A stretch of DNA of 64,000 nt, from positions 6,010 to 70,009 of the forward strand of contig CATYZE010000009.1 of NCBI GenBank assembly GCA_958415525.1. Reading direction: 5' to 3'. Both the position numbers and the translations under genes were made by a program. Shown here piece after piece: positions 43,434 through 52,158 of the stretch. The first letter of the stretch is position 1. Each line of letters opens with the position of its first letter. Under the pieces are notes generated by a model. The model was not told the DNA's origin, did no database searches, and saw only the letters and a program-made list of their open reading frames with translations. The DNA is from an uncultured Collinsella sp. GTDB lineage: Bacteria > Actinomycetota > Coriobacteriia > Coriobacteriales > Coriobacteriaceae.

Positions 43434-44576
43434 TTAGGAACGCTGCTGCGGCTTCCAGGAACCCACATTGGCATCGTACTGGTTCAGCGCGCTGTTGCCG
43501 CCCTGCGCGATGGGCGCCAGGATCTCGCTTTGGTGGGAACTCATCGACTCGCCATCGGGAATGGCCAGCGAGATATCCCAGCTCTGGCAGATTACGTCGA
43601 CGCGCTCATACATCCACTCGGCAAGCTGCTTTAAGTGGGCGATGTCATCCGCATAGATCGTATCGTCCTGTACTTTCAGGTTGTTAAGCTCATCTTGCGT
43701 CTTTTTGATCTGGTCGCGCAGGGCGTAGGCACTCTGCGACAGCTCCTGACGGGTGGACAGCGGCGTTCGGAGATAGCCGTTGTTAAAGGAATCGATGACC
43801 TCGCCGATCTGGTCCTCGTCAGCGTAGGACACGATGGTCTGATACAGACCGTCGAGCCTGGTATAGAGCTGATCATCGGTGAGCACGGTTTCTTCCTGGA
43901 CCACCTCGGCAGAATCGTCCTGCTTGGTATCGTCCTCAGTGGCCTCGCCCTTTTGGCGCGTGGGGAAGGTCGTCTGCGCGGCCTGGCCAAACTGGTCGTA
44001 GAAGCCAGGCATGACACCCATGGGATCGGCCGTCACGAACCAATAGGCACCGCCGCAAACGACGGCAAGGACCGCGATGATAATGAGCGGCTTGGGAATA
44101 TGACGCTTGTGCTTGTGATAGGCGTCCTCGTCGGGATGCACCTTGCGCCTGGGTTTTTGAGCATCGTCATGCAGGGAAACGGGCGTGGGAATATCGACCT
44201 TGGGGATACCGAAATCCTTATCGAAAGCTGGCAGCACGCAGGTCTCATTGGGGTCGGCGGCATCCGAAAGCACCGCAGCGGCAGAGGCCGGCGCATGCGG
44301 CACCTCGGTATCGATCTGCTCTTGCGTTAGGCGCGGAAAACCCGCCGTGCGGCCCGCAGCCAAGTCGGATGCGGCCGCGTCCTCGGAGAGGATACCCGGA
44401 GCCGGGCGTCCGCATTTGGGGCACGTACGATCATGCGGAGAAAGACGGGCACCGCAGCCCTCACAGAACACGAACTCGGTGTGCTCGGGACCATCGCCCG
44501 GACCCACATAGGCGTTGCAGTAGGGGCAGAACGAGGCGCCGTCCTCGATAGTCTTAAGGCAATGCGGGCAGATCAC
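43434..44576 (-). CDS. Double zinc-ribbon single-pass membrane protein
   Basis: Function unknown. 380 residues from GTG 44576 (GAGG five bases upstream; the TTG at 44597 would add seven residues). Two zinc ribbons at the N-terminus, with Cys at 3, 6, 17 and 20 and at 38, 41, 52 and 55, then a Pro/Ala-rich linker, a basic patch (HKHKRHIPKP), one membrane helix at about 164-181, and an external helical domain. The layout (cytosolic sensor or scaffold, one helix, outer domain) parallels the TPR protein downstream. Confidence 0.85.
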   Translation of the reverse strand: MICPHCLKTIEDGASFCPYCNAYVGPGDGPEHTEFVFCEGCGARLSPHDRTCPKCGRPAPGILSEDAAASDLAAGRTAGFPRLTQEQIDTEVPHAPASAAAVLSDAADPNETCVLPAFDKDFGIPKVDIPTPVSLHDDAQKPRRKVHPDEDAYHKHKRHIPKPLIIIAVLAVVCGGAYWFVTADPMGVMPGFYDQFGQAAQTTFPTRQKGEATEDDTKQDDSAEVVQEETVLTDDQLYTRLDGLYQTIVSYADEDQIGEVIDSFNNGYLRTPLSTRQELSQSAYALRDQIKKTQDELNNLKVQDDTIYADDIAHLKQLAEWMYERVDVICQSWDISLAIPDGESMSSHQSEILAPIAQGGNSALNQYDANVGSWKPQQRS

Positions 44577-44679
44577 GGCATCCTCTTTTCGAAGCAATTC
44601 AAATAATCGAGGTTAGAGCATAACATCGCCACGGCCCCACAGGAGCAAGGCACCAATTCAACATCGCCAGGGCGCGTAG

Positions 44680-47403
44680 TTACTTCTTCTTTTTGCTCGG
44701 CATCGAGACTTTGATGCCTTGGGCGGACTTGGTTACGCGAGAGCGCTTGGCTCCGGTACCCTTCTTTTTCTTGGGCTGGGTCTGCGCCACGCCCTCGAGT
44801 GCACGGGCCTCGGCCTCGCGGACAGTGCGCGCCTCACGGCGCTGCGCCATATCGGCGGCAACGCGCTTGGCAAAACGCTCCGCCGTCGAACCCGTCGAGC
44901 TCACCTTACCGCCACCGCGGCCCAGGCGGACGCGCACACCGCGGCCAAAACCAGTTGCGGCATGACGACGACGCGGCTTAAGCGAATCCATCATCGTGGC
45001 GAGCTTAAAGAACACCGAGCAGGTAAAGGCCACGATGACAGCCAAGATAACCATCTGGCCCATCGTCAGGTTGGCAATAGACAGAAGCTTCGGGAATCCG
45101 ATAACGCCCGTCAGGATGCCGGCGACTACAAACACAAAGAGCACCACACGTAGGGGCGTGAGAGGCTGCGAGATGCGCCAGATCAGGCTGACGCTCGCAG
45201 CGCACGAAGTAAGCAGGCACATCGTAGACAGCGTGAGCTGGTTAAAGCCAAACACGCGCGCCACAAAGATATCGAGCGCCGCGGCCAAAATGACCGCAAT
45301 CGACGCCGGCAGTGCTCGCTTGAGCACGTTCGTCAGGAACGACCCCTTCACGCGAGCATTATTGGGCTCCAGGCCCAACACAAAGCCCGGCGCGCCGATG
45401 CAGAAGAAGTTGATGAGCGTCATCTGGATGGGCTCGAAAGGGTACGGCGGCAGCGCGATGCACAGCGCCGCCAGGCCCATCGAGAACAGCGTCTTGGTCA
45501 AGAACAGCGAAGCCGAACGCTGCAGGTTGTTGATGGAGCGACGGCCCTCGGCCACCACGGCGGGCATCGAGGCAAAGTCGTTGTCGACGAGCACGATCTC
45601 GGCCACGTTACGCGCGGCATCGGAGCCGGCCGCCATGGCGACGGAGCAGTCGGCCTCCTTAAGCGCCAGCACGTCGTTGACGCCGTCACCCGTCATGGCC
45701 ACGGTGTGCTCGCGGCGCTTGAGCGCCTGCACGAGCTCGCGCTTCTGCTGCGGGGTCACACGACCAAAGACATGGTAGCGGTCCACTGCGGCATCGAGCT
45801 TGGCCGGCGTATCGAGCGTCGTGGCGTCCACATAAGCGTCCGCACCCGGCACGCCCACCACGCGCGCGATCGACGACACCGTGCGCGGGTCGTCGCCACT
45901 GATCACGTTGAGGGTCACGCCCTGCTCGTTAAAGTAGCCGATGGTCTCGGCCGCCGAGGTACGAATCTCGTCGCGGATGGTCACAAAGCCCATGGGCTCG
46001 GCCTCGCCCACCATATCGCCATCGGGCGTAAAGCCGTCCACGCGCGCCACCACGAGCACGCGGCAGGTATCGGCAAGCTCGGCGACACGGTTCTCGACCT
46101 GGGCAAACGCACGATCAGAGAGCACAAACTGCGCCGCGCCCATCACATAGGAGCCCTGCGCAAACGAGGCGCCACTCCACTTTTTGGAGGACGAGAACGG
46201 AATGACCGCCAGCGGCTCAGACACCTCGACCGGGCGATCGGCGTAATAGTTGAGCAGCGCCTGGCAGGTCTCGTTGGCATCGGCCGAAGTCGCACGCGCC
46301 ACGTTAGCCAGAGCAAAATCGAGCACCGTGGTATCGACGGGAACGGCGGCGTCACCCTCCCCTGCGCCCATGTCAAAGCCCTCGATCGGCAGCGGATACG
46401 TACCCTCGACCTCCATGCGACCCGACGTGATGGTGCCCGTCTTGTCCAGGCACAGCACGTCGACGCGAGCGAGCGTCTCGATGCAGTAGAGCTGCTGCGC
46501 CAGAACCTTGCGGCGGGCCAGGCGCACCGTGGCGATGGCGAGCACCGACGAGGTCAGCAGCACCAGGCCTTGCGGGATCATACCCAGCAGGGCGCCCACC
46601 GTGGACAGCAGCGCCGACGAGGGCACATGGCCGGCCAACAGCTCGGAGAAGCACCACGAAAGCGCGCTATCGCCCGGGGTTCCCGCGGCATCCCACAGCT
46701 CGCTCACACTCGAGGCAAACAACGCCAAACCGAGCGGGATCATGATGATGCTCGCAAAGCGCACGATGGCGTTCAGCGCGTTCATGATCTCGGAATTGAC
46801 CTTTTTGACGTACTTGGCCTCGTTATTAATTTTGGCTACGTAGTTGTCGGCGCCGACATGGATCACGCGGGCGCGCAGCAGGCCCGAGTCGATAAAGCTG
46901 CCGCTCATGAGCTCGGAACCGGTCTGTTTTTTTATAAGGTCGCTCTCGCCCGTCAGCAGGCTCTCGTTCACGAGCGCCTCGCCCGAAACCACCACGGCGT
47001 CAGCGGGAATCTGGTCGCCGCGCCCCAGGCGGATGATGTCGTCGAGCACGATCTGATCCAGGTCGAGCTCCACCTCGGAGCCGTCGCGCACCGCGATGGC
47101 CTTCTTGGAGGTCAGCAGCGTGAGCTTATCGACCATCTTCTTGGAACGCATGGACTGAATGACGCCAATAGCGGTATTGAGGAACACCACGAACAGGAAC
47201 GTCAGATTCTTAAACGAACCGGTCAAAATGACCAGGAACGCCAAGATCACGTTGATCAAATTGAACAGCGTGCAGAGGTTCTCGATGATGAGCTCTTTGA
47301 CCGACTTGGTCTTGAGCTCCATGTTGCGGTTGATCTTACCGGCGGCGATGCGCTCCTCGACCTCGGCGGTCGAGAGTCCGCGCTCGATATCCGTTGCTGC
47401 CAT
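44680..47403 (-). CDS. CtpE/CaxP-like P-type cation ATPase with basic C-terminal tail
   Basis: Membrane ATPase, probably Ca2+ (CtpE of Mycobacterium and CaxP of Streptococcus have the closest look). Motifs: TGES in the actuator domain, the phosphorylated Asp at about residue 320 in LDKTGTITSG, and TGDGVNDVLALKEADC in the hinge. Membrane helix 4 reads MIPQGL rather than the PEGL of P2-type pumps. About 907 residues; the last 99 or so, after the final helix, form a very basic Lys/Arg/Gly tail ending SMPSKKKK that is not part of the family core. ATG 47403 has GGGA six bases upstream; GTG 47418 and ATG 47415 are alternatives. Confidence 0.9.
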   Translation of the reverse strand: MAATDIERGLSTAEVEERIAAGKINRNMELKTKSVKELIIENLCTLFNLINVILAFLVILTGSFKNLTFLFVVFLNTAIGVIQSMRSKKMVDKLTLLTSKKAIAVRDGSEVELDLDQIVLDDIIRLGRGDQIPADAVVVSGEALVNESLLTGESDLIKKQTGSELMSGSFIDSGLLRARVIHVGADNYVAKINNEAKYVKKVNSEIMNALNAIVRFASIIMIPLGLALFASSVSELWDAAGTPGDSALSWCFSELLAGHVPSSALLSTVGALLGMIPQGLVLLTSSVLAIATVRLARRKVLAQQLYCIETLARVDVLCLDKTGTITSGRMEVEGTYPLPIEGFDMGAGEGDAAVPVDTTVLDFALANVARATSADANETCQALLNYYADRPVEVSEPLAVIPFSSSKKWSGASFAQGSYVMGAAQFVLSDRAFAQVENRVAELADTCRVLVVARVDGFTPDGDMVGEAEPMGFVTIRDEIRTSAAETIGYFNEQGVTLNVISGDDPRTVSSIARVVGVPGADAYVDATTLDTPAKLDAAVDRYHVFGRVTPQQKRELVQALKRREHTVAMTGDGVNDVLALKEADCSVAMAAGSDAARNVAEIVLVDNDFASMPAVVAEGRRSINNLQRSASLFLTKTLFSMGLAALCIALPPYPFEPIQMTLINFFCIGAPGFVLGLEPNNARVKGSFLTNVLKRALPASIAVILAAALDIFVARVFGFNQLTLSTMCLLTSCAASVSLIWRISQPLTPLRVVLFVFVVAGILTGVIGFPKLLSIANLTMGQMVILAVIVAFTCSVFFKLATMMDSLKPRRRHAATGFGRGVRVRLGRGGGKVSSTGSTAERFAKRVAADMAQRREARTVREAEARALEGVAQTQPKKKKGTGAKRSRVTKSAQGIKVSMPSKKKK

Positions 47404-47433
47404 ACCACGTCCCATCACGTCGCGTCGGTATAA

Positions 47434-47467
47434 GAAAAACCGCCCGGACCATGCGAGGTTCGGACGG
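47434..47467 (-). terminator. Intrinsic terminator after tRNA-Arg(CCG)
   Basis: Minus-strand stem of 11 positions with one mismatch (47457-47467 and 47440-47450) followed by TTTTT. Confidence 0.88.
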
Positions 47468-47479
47468 CCTTACGTTCGA

Positions 47480-47556
47480 TGGTGCCCCATGTTGGATTCG
47501 AACCAACGGCCTTCTGCTCCGGAGGCAGACGCTCTAATCCCCTGAGCTAATAGGGC
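47480..47556 (-). tRNA. tRNA-Arg (anticodon CCG)
   Basis: 77 bases with encoded CCA. Acceptor arms GCCCTAT/ATGGGGC pair with one G-T; D arm GCTC/GAGC; anticodon stem TCTGC/GCAGA with loop CTCCGGA, giving CCG (reads CGG); T arm GTTGG/CCAAC with TTCGAAT. Flanked by its own promoter and terminator. Confidence 0.96.
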
Positions 47557-47567
47557 CAACATTTGGC

Positions 47568-47597
47568 ATTATACCCAAGTGCACCACGGGCTATCAA
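47568..47597 (-). promoter_or_regulatory. tRNA-Arg(CCG) promoter
   Basis: TTGATA (47592-47597), 18 bases, consensus TATAAT (47568-47573) on the minus strand; predicted start about five bases before the tRNA. Confidence 0.85.
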
Positions 47598-47650
47598 AAT
47601 AAAAGAAAAAGCTTTGCAATTCCGAGGAAGACACGGCGCAACGGCTCACT

Positions 47651-47679
47651 TTAGAAGGCAAAAGCGAATCAGATAGTAT
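47651..47679 (+). promoter_or_regulatory. Candidate aroF promoter
   Basis: TTAGAA (47651-47656), 17 bases, TAGTAT (47674-47679). Moderate match only; TATAAA at 47677-47682 is an alternative -10. It would place the leader hairpin about 17 nt after the transcript start. Confidence 0.4.
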
Positions 47680-47702
47680 AAACTCTCATGCACCATATAT
47701 AC

Positions 47703-47727
47703 ACGGCTCGCGATGCGGGCCGTTTTT
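47703..47727 (+). terminator. Intrinsic-terminator hairpin in the aroF leader (possible attenuator)
   Basis: Nine-bp stem (47703-47711 with 47715-47723, one G-T pair), three-base loop, then TTTTT (47723-47727). It lies 33 bases before the aroF ATG and no plus-strand gene precedes it within the window's 20 kb, so it is more likely a leader attenuator than the end of another gene. CTCGC (47707-47711) in the left arm can also pair with GCGAG (47747-47751), which overlaps the aroF ribosome-binding site (47749-47754). Confidence 0.7.
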
Positions 47728-47760
47728 GCAAGGGTTATCCATCGATGCGAGAGGCACACC

Positions 47761-48783
47761 ATGATTGCAATTTTAAAGCAGAGCGCCAGCGACGAGGCCG
47801 TCAGCCATATCGTCAGCTGGATTGAGAAAAAGGGCCTGAAGACCGACGTCTCGCGCGGCGAGAACGAGACGATCATCGGCCTCGTGGGCGACACGACCAA
47901 GATCGACCCGTTCCTGCTCGAGTCCATGGACGTCGTCGAGCGCGTACAGCGCGTCTCCGAGCCGTTCAAGCGCGCCAACCGCAAGTTCCACCCCGAGGAC
48001 TCCGTCATCGACTGCGGCCACGGCGTCAAGATCGGCGGCGACCAGTTCCAGGTCATCGCCGGCCCCTGCTCCGTCGAGGGCGAGAACCTCATCCGCATCG
48101 CCCGCCGCGTGAAGGCCGCCGGCGCCACGATGCTGCGCGGCGGCGCCTACAAGCCGCGCACCTCCCCGTACGCCTACCAGGGCATGGGCCCCGCCGGCCT
48201 TGACCTGCTGTGCGAGGCATCGGCCGAGCTCGACATGCCGATCGTCACTGAGATCATGGACCCGCGCGACGTGCAGATCTTCCTGGACAAGAAGATTGAC
48301 GTCATGCAGATCGGCGCCCGCAACGCCCAGAACTTCCCCCTGCTCAAAGAGGTCGGCAAGACGCAGACCCCGATCCTGCTCAAGCGCGGCATGTCCGGCA
48401 CGATCGACGAGCTGCTCATGGCCGCCGAGTACATCATGAGCGAGGGCAACGACAACGTCATCCTGTGCGAGCGCGGCATCCGCACCTTCGAGACCCGCAC
48501 CCGCAACACATTCGACCTCAACGCCGTGCCGGTGCTGCACCACCTGTCGCACCTGCCCGTCGTCGCCGACCCCAGCCACGCCACCGGCTACACCCGCTAC
48601 GTTGAGCCCATGGCGCTCGCCGCGACCGCTTGCGGCGCCAACGGTCTGGAGATCGAGGTCCACGACGAGCCGAGCCGCGCCTGGTCCGACGGCGCCCAGG
48701 CCCTCACCCCTGATCAGTTCGACGACACCATGCGCCGCATCCGAGCCATCCGCGAGGTTGTCTGCCAAGAGACCATGGAGTAG
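47761..48783 (+). CDS. aroF: DAHP synthase (3-deoxy-7-phosphoheptulonate synthase, AroF I-beta type)
   Basis: First shikimate step: PEP + erythrose-4-phosphate to DAHP. 340 residues: an N-terminal ferredoxin-like regulatory domain (about 1-70) then the barrel with AGPCSVEGE, GGAYKPRTSPYAYQG, QIGARNAQNF, LLKRGMSGTIDELL and VVADPSHATG. This is the Thermotoga/Bacillus-like I-beta class. ATG 47761 has GAGAGG six bases upstream; a longer frame to 47713 runs through the leader hairpin and is rejected. It heads the aromatic cluster; a feedback ligand cannot be read from sequence. Confidence 0.96.
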   Translation: MIAILKQSASDEAVSHIVSWIEKKGLKTDVSRGENETIIGLVGDTTKIDPFLLESMDVVERVQRVSEPFKRANRKFHPEDSVIDCGHGVKIGGDQFQVIAGPCSVEGENLIRIARRVKAAGATMLRGGAYKPRTSPYAYQGMGPAGLDLLCEASAELDMPIVTEIMDPRDVQIFLDKKIDVMQIGARNAQNFPLLKEVGKTQTPILLKRGMSGTIDELLMAAEYIMSEGNDNVILCERGIRTFETRTRNTFDLNAVPVLHHLSHLPVVADPSHATGYTRYVEPMALAATACGANGLEIEVHDEPSRAWSDGAQALTPDQFDDTMRRIRAIREVVCQETME

Positions 48784-48786
48784 CCC

Positions 48787-49701
48787 ATGGGTACGGTAAG
48801 AAACGCACGCGTTAACCAGGGTGGCCCCAAGTGCGCCGGCATCGTGGGCCTGGGCCTCATCGGCGGCAGCTTTGCCCGCGGCTATGCGCAGGCGGACGTC
48901 CGCGTGCTGGCCTGGGACCCCGATGACGATGTCATGACAGCAGCCAGCATGGGCACCGTTGCCGGCGAGCTCAACGACGAGACGCTCGGCGAGTGCGACA
49001 TCATCGTCCTGGCTTGCTACCCCGAAGCCTGCATCGAGTGGCTCGAGGCACACGCCCAGGCACTCGCCGACGCCACCGATACCGAGGCCATCATGGGCCC
49101 CGTGGTGATCGACACGGTGGGCGTCAAGGGCATCGTGTGCGAGCGCGCCTTTGAGCTCGCCCGCGAGCACGGCTTCTACTTTGTGGGCGCGCACCCCATG
49201 GCGGGCACGCAGTTCTCGGGCTACGCGCACTCCCGCGCCGACCTGTTCCAGGGCGCACCGCTGGTGCTCGTGCCGCCCGCGGTGGACGATGCACTTAAGC
49301 TGGAGCTTTTGGGCCAGGTGCGCGAGATGGTGCGCCCCCTGGGCTTTGGCAATTTCAGCGTGACCAGCGCTGCCGAGCACGACCGCGTCATCGCCTTTAC
49401 GAGCCAGCTCGCGCACGTCGTCTCAAACGCCTACGTTAAGAGCCCGACCGCTCAGGTCCACCATGGCTTTTCGGCCGGTAGCTACCGCGACCTCACCCGC
49501 GTGGCACACCTCAACCCACAGATGTGGTCCGAGCTCATGATCGACGACGCTGACGCTCTCGCCTTCGAGATCGACCATCTCATCGAATCGCTCGGCGCCT
49601 ACAGCCGCGCACTCAAGGACCGCGACCAGCGCTATCTGGAGAACCTCCTTGCCGAGGGCGACCGCATTAAGCGCGCGCTCGACGACGAGGCCTCGCACTA
49701 A
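48787..49701 (+). CDS. tyrA: Prephenate dehydrogenase
   Basis: Oxidative decarboxylation of prephenate to 4-hydroxyphenylpyruvate, the tyrosine branch. 304 residues with the nucleotide-binding GIVGLGLIGGSFARG (about 18-32), IDTVGVKG, and the family block VGAHPMAGTQFSGY. No ACT or chorismate-mutase domain is fused. Three bases separate it from the aroF stop. An arogenate-using activity cannot be excluded. Confidence 0.93.
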   Translation: MGTVRNARVNQGGPKCAGIVGLGLIGGSFARGYAQADVRVLAWDPDDDVMTAASMGTVAGELNDETLGECDIIVLACYPEACIEWLEAHAQALADATDTEAIMGPVVIDTVGVKGIVCERAFELAREHGFYFVGAHPMAGTQFSGYAHSRADLFQGAPLVLVPPAVDDALKLELLGQVREMVRPLGFGNFSVTSAAEHDRVIAFTSQLAHVVSNAYVKSPTAQVHHGFSAGSYRDLTRVAHLNPQMWSELMIDDADALAFEIDHLIESLGAYSRALKDRDQRYLENLLAEGDRIKRALDDEASH

Positions 49702-49737
49702 ACCACCTACCACGCCAGGTCGAAAGGACCGAAGCTT

Positions 49738-50844
49738 ATGGCGATTACCATCGATATCGACACTGCACGCCCCTACCAAGTGCATGTGGGCACGTTTTTG
49801 CTGGAGCAGGCGGGCGAGCTCGTGCGCGCCACCGCCGGCGGCTCGCGCGCCGTCATCGTGACGGACACCAACGTAGGTCCGCTCTACCAGATGCCCGTTA
49901 AGCAGAGCCTTGAGACAGCTGGCTACGAGGTGTGCATCTGCACCTTCGAGGCCGGCGAGGCCCATAAGCGCGCCGAGACCTACGTTGCCATTTTGGAGTT
50001 TGTGGCCGAGCACGAGCTTTCGCGCTCCGACGTGATCGTGGCGCTCGGCGGCGGCGTCGTGGGCGACGTGGCCGGCTTTGTGGCCGCCACGTACATGCGC
50101 GGCTGCAAGTTTGTGCAGATCCCCACGAGCCTACTCGCCATGGTGGATTCGTCGGTCGGCGGCAAGACGGCCATCGACTTGGCTGCCGGCAAGAACCTCG
50201 CCGGCGCGTTTTGGCAGCCGAGCGTGGTTATCGCCGACGTGGGGTGTCTGGCGACCCTCACGCCCGAGCAGTTCGCCGACGGCTGCGGCGAGGTCGTCAA
50301 GCACGCCGTTATCGCCGATCCCGAGCTTTTCGACGAGCTGGAGAAGACCCCGCTCACGCTGGAACTCCTCAATAAGGACGTGGCTCGCGTGGCGCTCATT
50401 ATCGCCCGCAATATCGACATCAAGCGCGCCGTGGTCGTTGCCGATGAGCGCGAGACTAACCAGCGCAAGCTGCTCAACTTTGGACACAGCGCCGGACACG
50501 CCGTCGAGGCCTGCGAGCACTTTGAGCTCGGGCACGGCAACTGCGTGTCGATCGGTATGGGCATCATCACGCGCGCCGCGGCCCTGCACGGCGTTTGCGA
50601 TGCTGCACTGCCCGGTCGTATTGAGGAACTCTGCGCCCGCCATGGCCTCAAGACCCGCTGCGGCCTAGATGCCGATGCCGTCTTTGCCGAGGCGCTCCAC
50701 GACAAGAAGCGTGCGGGCGACACCATCGATCTGGTGATTCCGCACGACATCGGCCGCTGCAGCATCGACCGCACGCCGCTTTCCACCTTCCACGATTTAA
50801 TTGCCGAGGGCCTCGGCCAGAAGGGAGACGCATCCGCATGCTAG
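49738..50844 (+). CDS. aroB: 3-dehydroquinate synthase
   Basis: Second shikimate step, NAD- and metal-dependent cyclisation of DAHP. 368 residues: VIVALGGGVVGDVAGFVAATYMRG split by the usual GGG motif, PTSLLAMVDSSVGGKTAI, and metal ligands Glu in GCGEVVKHA and His in NFGHSAGHAVE and later ELGHGNCV. ATG 49738 has GAAAGGACC upstream. It overlaps the aroA start by seven bases. Confidence 0.97.
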   Translation: MAITIDIDTARPYQVHVGTFLLEQAGELVRATAGGSRAVIVTDTNVGPLYQMPVKQSLETAGYEVCICTFEAGEAHKRAETYVAILEFVAEHELSRSDVIVALGGGVVGDVAGFVAATYMRGCKFVQIPTSLLAMVDSSVGGKTAIDLAAGKNLAGAFWQPSVVIADVGCLATLTPEQFADGCGEVVKHAVIADPELFDELEKTPLTLELLNKDVARVALIIARNIDIKRAVVVADERETNQRKLLNFGHSAGHAVEACEHFELGHGNCVSIGMGIITRAAALHGVCDAALPGRIEELCARHGLKTRCGLDADAVFAEALHDKKRAGDTIDLVIPHDIGRCSIDRTPLSTFHDLIAEGLGQKGDASAC

Positions 50845-52157
50845 CCCGCATCACCCCGTCCCCGCTCAAGGGCACGGTTCCCGCCATCGCGTCCAAGTCG
50901 ATGGCGCATCGCCTCATCATCTGCGCCGCGCTTGCCAACGGCGAGACGCACGTCACCTGCAATACCGCCTGCGCCGACATCGAGGCAACGGTTCGCTGCC
51001 TTACGGCCCTGGGCGCCCGCATCGAAACCGTCGAGGACGGCTTCCAGGTCCATCCCACCATGAAGAGCGTTGAATTTGGCCTGCTCAAAGCCCTCGCCGG
51101 CGGCACACTCGACTGCGGCGAGAGCGGCTCCACGCTGCGCTTTATGCTGCCCGTCGCCTGCGCGCTGGGTGCGGAGGCCACTTTTGTGGGCCAGGGTCGC
51201 CTGGGCGCCCGCCCGCTCTCCCCGCTTTCAGACGAGATCATCGCCGCCGGCTGCGACCTGCAGGGTCTGGGCGGTTTTCCGCTCAAGACGAGCGGCCGCA
51301 TGCGCCCGGGCACCTTTGTGCTGCCGGGCAACGTGAGCTCGCAGTATATCTCCGGCCTGCTGCTGGCAGCCCCGCTGCTGGCCCAGCCCTCCTGCGTGCA
51401 GGTGACCGGCCTCATCGAGAGCCGCCCCTACATCAACCTGACGATCCAGGCCATGAAGGCCTTCGGCGTCGAGGTCAATGTTGAGCGCGTGCCGGCCAAG
51501 GATGGCCAGCCCGAGGTCACGAACTTCCGCGTGAGCAGCGGCTCGTACCGCACGCCCGGCAGCGTGGTCGTCGAGGGCGATTGGTCCAACGCCGCCTTTT
51601 GGCTATGCGCCGGCGCCATCGGCACCGACCCCATCACCGTCGAGGGCGTGTCGCTGAGCTCTGCGCAGGGCGACCGCAACGTACTCGCCGCGCTTTCGCG
51701 CTTTGGCGCCCGCATCGTTCGTTCCACCAACGCCGCTACCGTGCAGTCCGACAAGCTCGCCGGCTTTGAGATGAGCGCCCACGACATTCCCGACCTGGTG
51801 CCCGTTATCTCGGCCGTGGCCTCGCTGGCGCAGGGCCGCACGTTCATCCGCGACTGCGCACGCCTGCGCATCAAGGAATCCGACCGCCTGGTCACGACCA
51901 CCCGCGAGCTCACCGCGCTGGGCGCGCAGGTGCGCATTGCCGGCGATGACCTCATCATCAAGGGTGTCGATGCCTTCACCGGCGGCGAGGTCGATTCGCA
52001 CAACGACCATCGCATCGCCATGATGGTCGCCATCGCCGCAAGCCGCGCCACCGGCGAGGTCGTGATCCACGGCGCCGAGGCTGTCAACAAGTCCTATCCC
52101 GATTTCTTCGACCACTACCGCCTGCTGGGCGGCAAGGTCACACTCGAGGAGGAATAG
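50838..52157 (+). CDS. aroA: EPSP synthase (3-phosphoshikimate 1-carboxyvinyltransferase)
   Basis: Sixth shikimate step. 439 residues with SKSMAHRLIICAALA at the N-terminus, GESGSTLRFMLPVACALGA, GARPLSPL, and C-terminal RIKESDRLVTTTRELTALG and SHNDHRIAMM. The GESGSTLRF sequence differs from the GNAGTAMRP of the E. coli-type enzyme. Its ATG lies inside the end of aroB, so translation is coupled. Confidence 0.97.
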   Translation: MLARITPSPLKGTVPAIASKSMAHRLIICAALANGETHVTCNTACADIEATVRCLTALGARIETVEDGFQVHPTMKSVEFGLLKALAGGTLDCGESGSTLRFMLPVACALGAEATFVGQGRLGARPLSPLSDEIIAAGCDLQGLGGFPLKTSGRMRPGTFVLPGNVSSQYISGLLLAAPLLAQPSCVQVTGLIESRPYINLTIQAMKAFGVEVNVERVPAKDGQPEVTNFRVSSGSYRTPGSVVVEGDWSNAAFWLCAGAIGTDPITVEGVSLSSAQGDRNVLAALSRFGARIVRSTNAATVQSDKLAGFEMSAHDIPDLVPVISAVASLAQGRTFIRDCARLRIKESDRLVTTTRELTALGAQVRIAGDDLIIKGVDAFTGGEVDSHNDHRIAMMVAIAASRATGEVVIHGAEAVNKSYPDFFDHYRLLGGKVTLEEE

Positions 52158-52158
52158 C

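Noticed and set aside
47689..47826. Possible leader peptide (MHHIYTARDAGRF...) before aroF
   Set aside because: It has no stop before the terminator hairpin, runs past the aroF start out of frame, has only scattered Tyr/Phe, and no ribosome-binding site.
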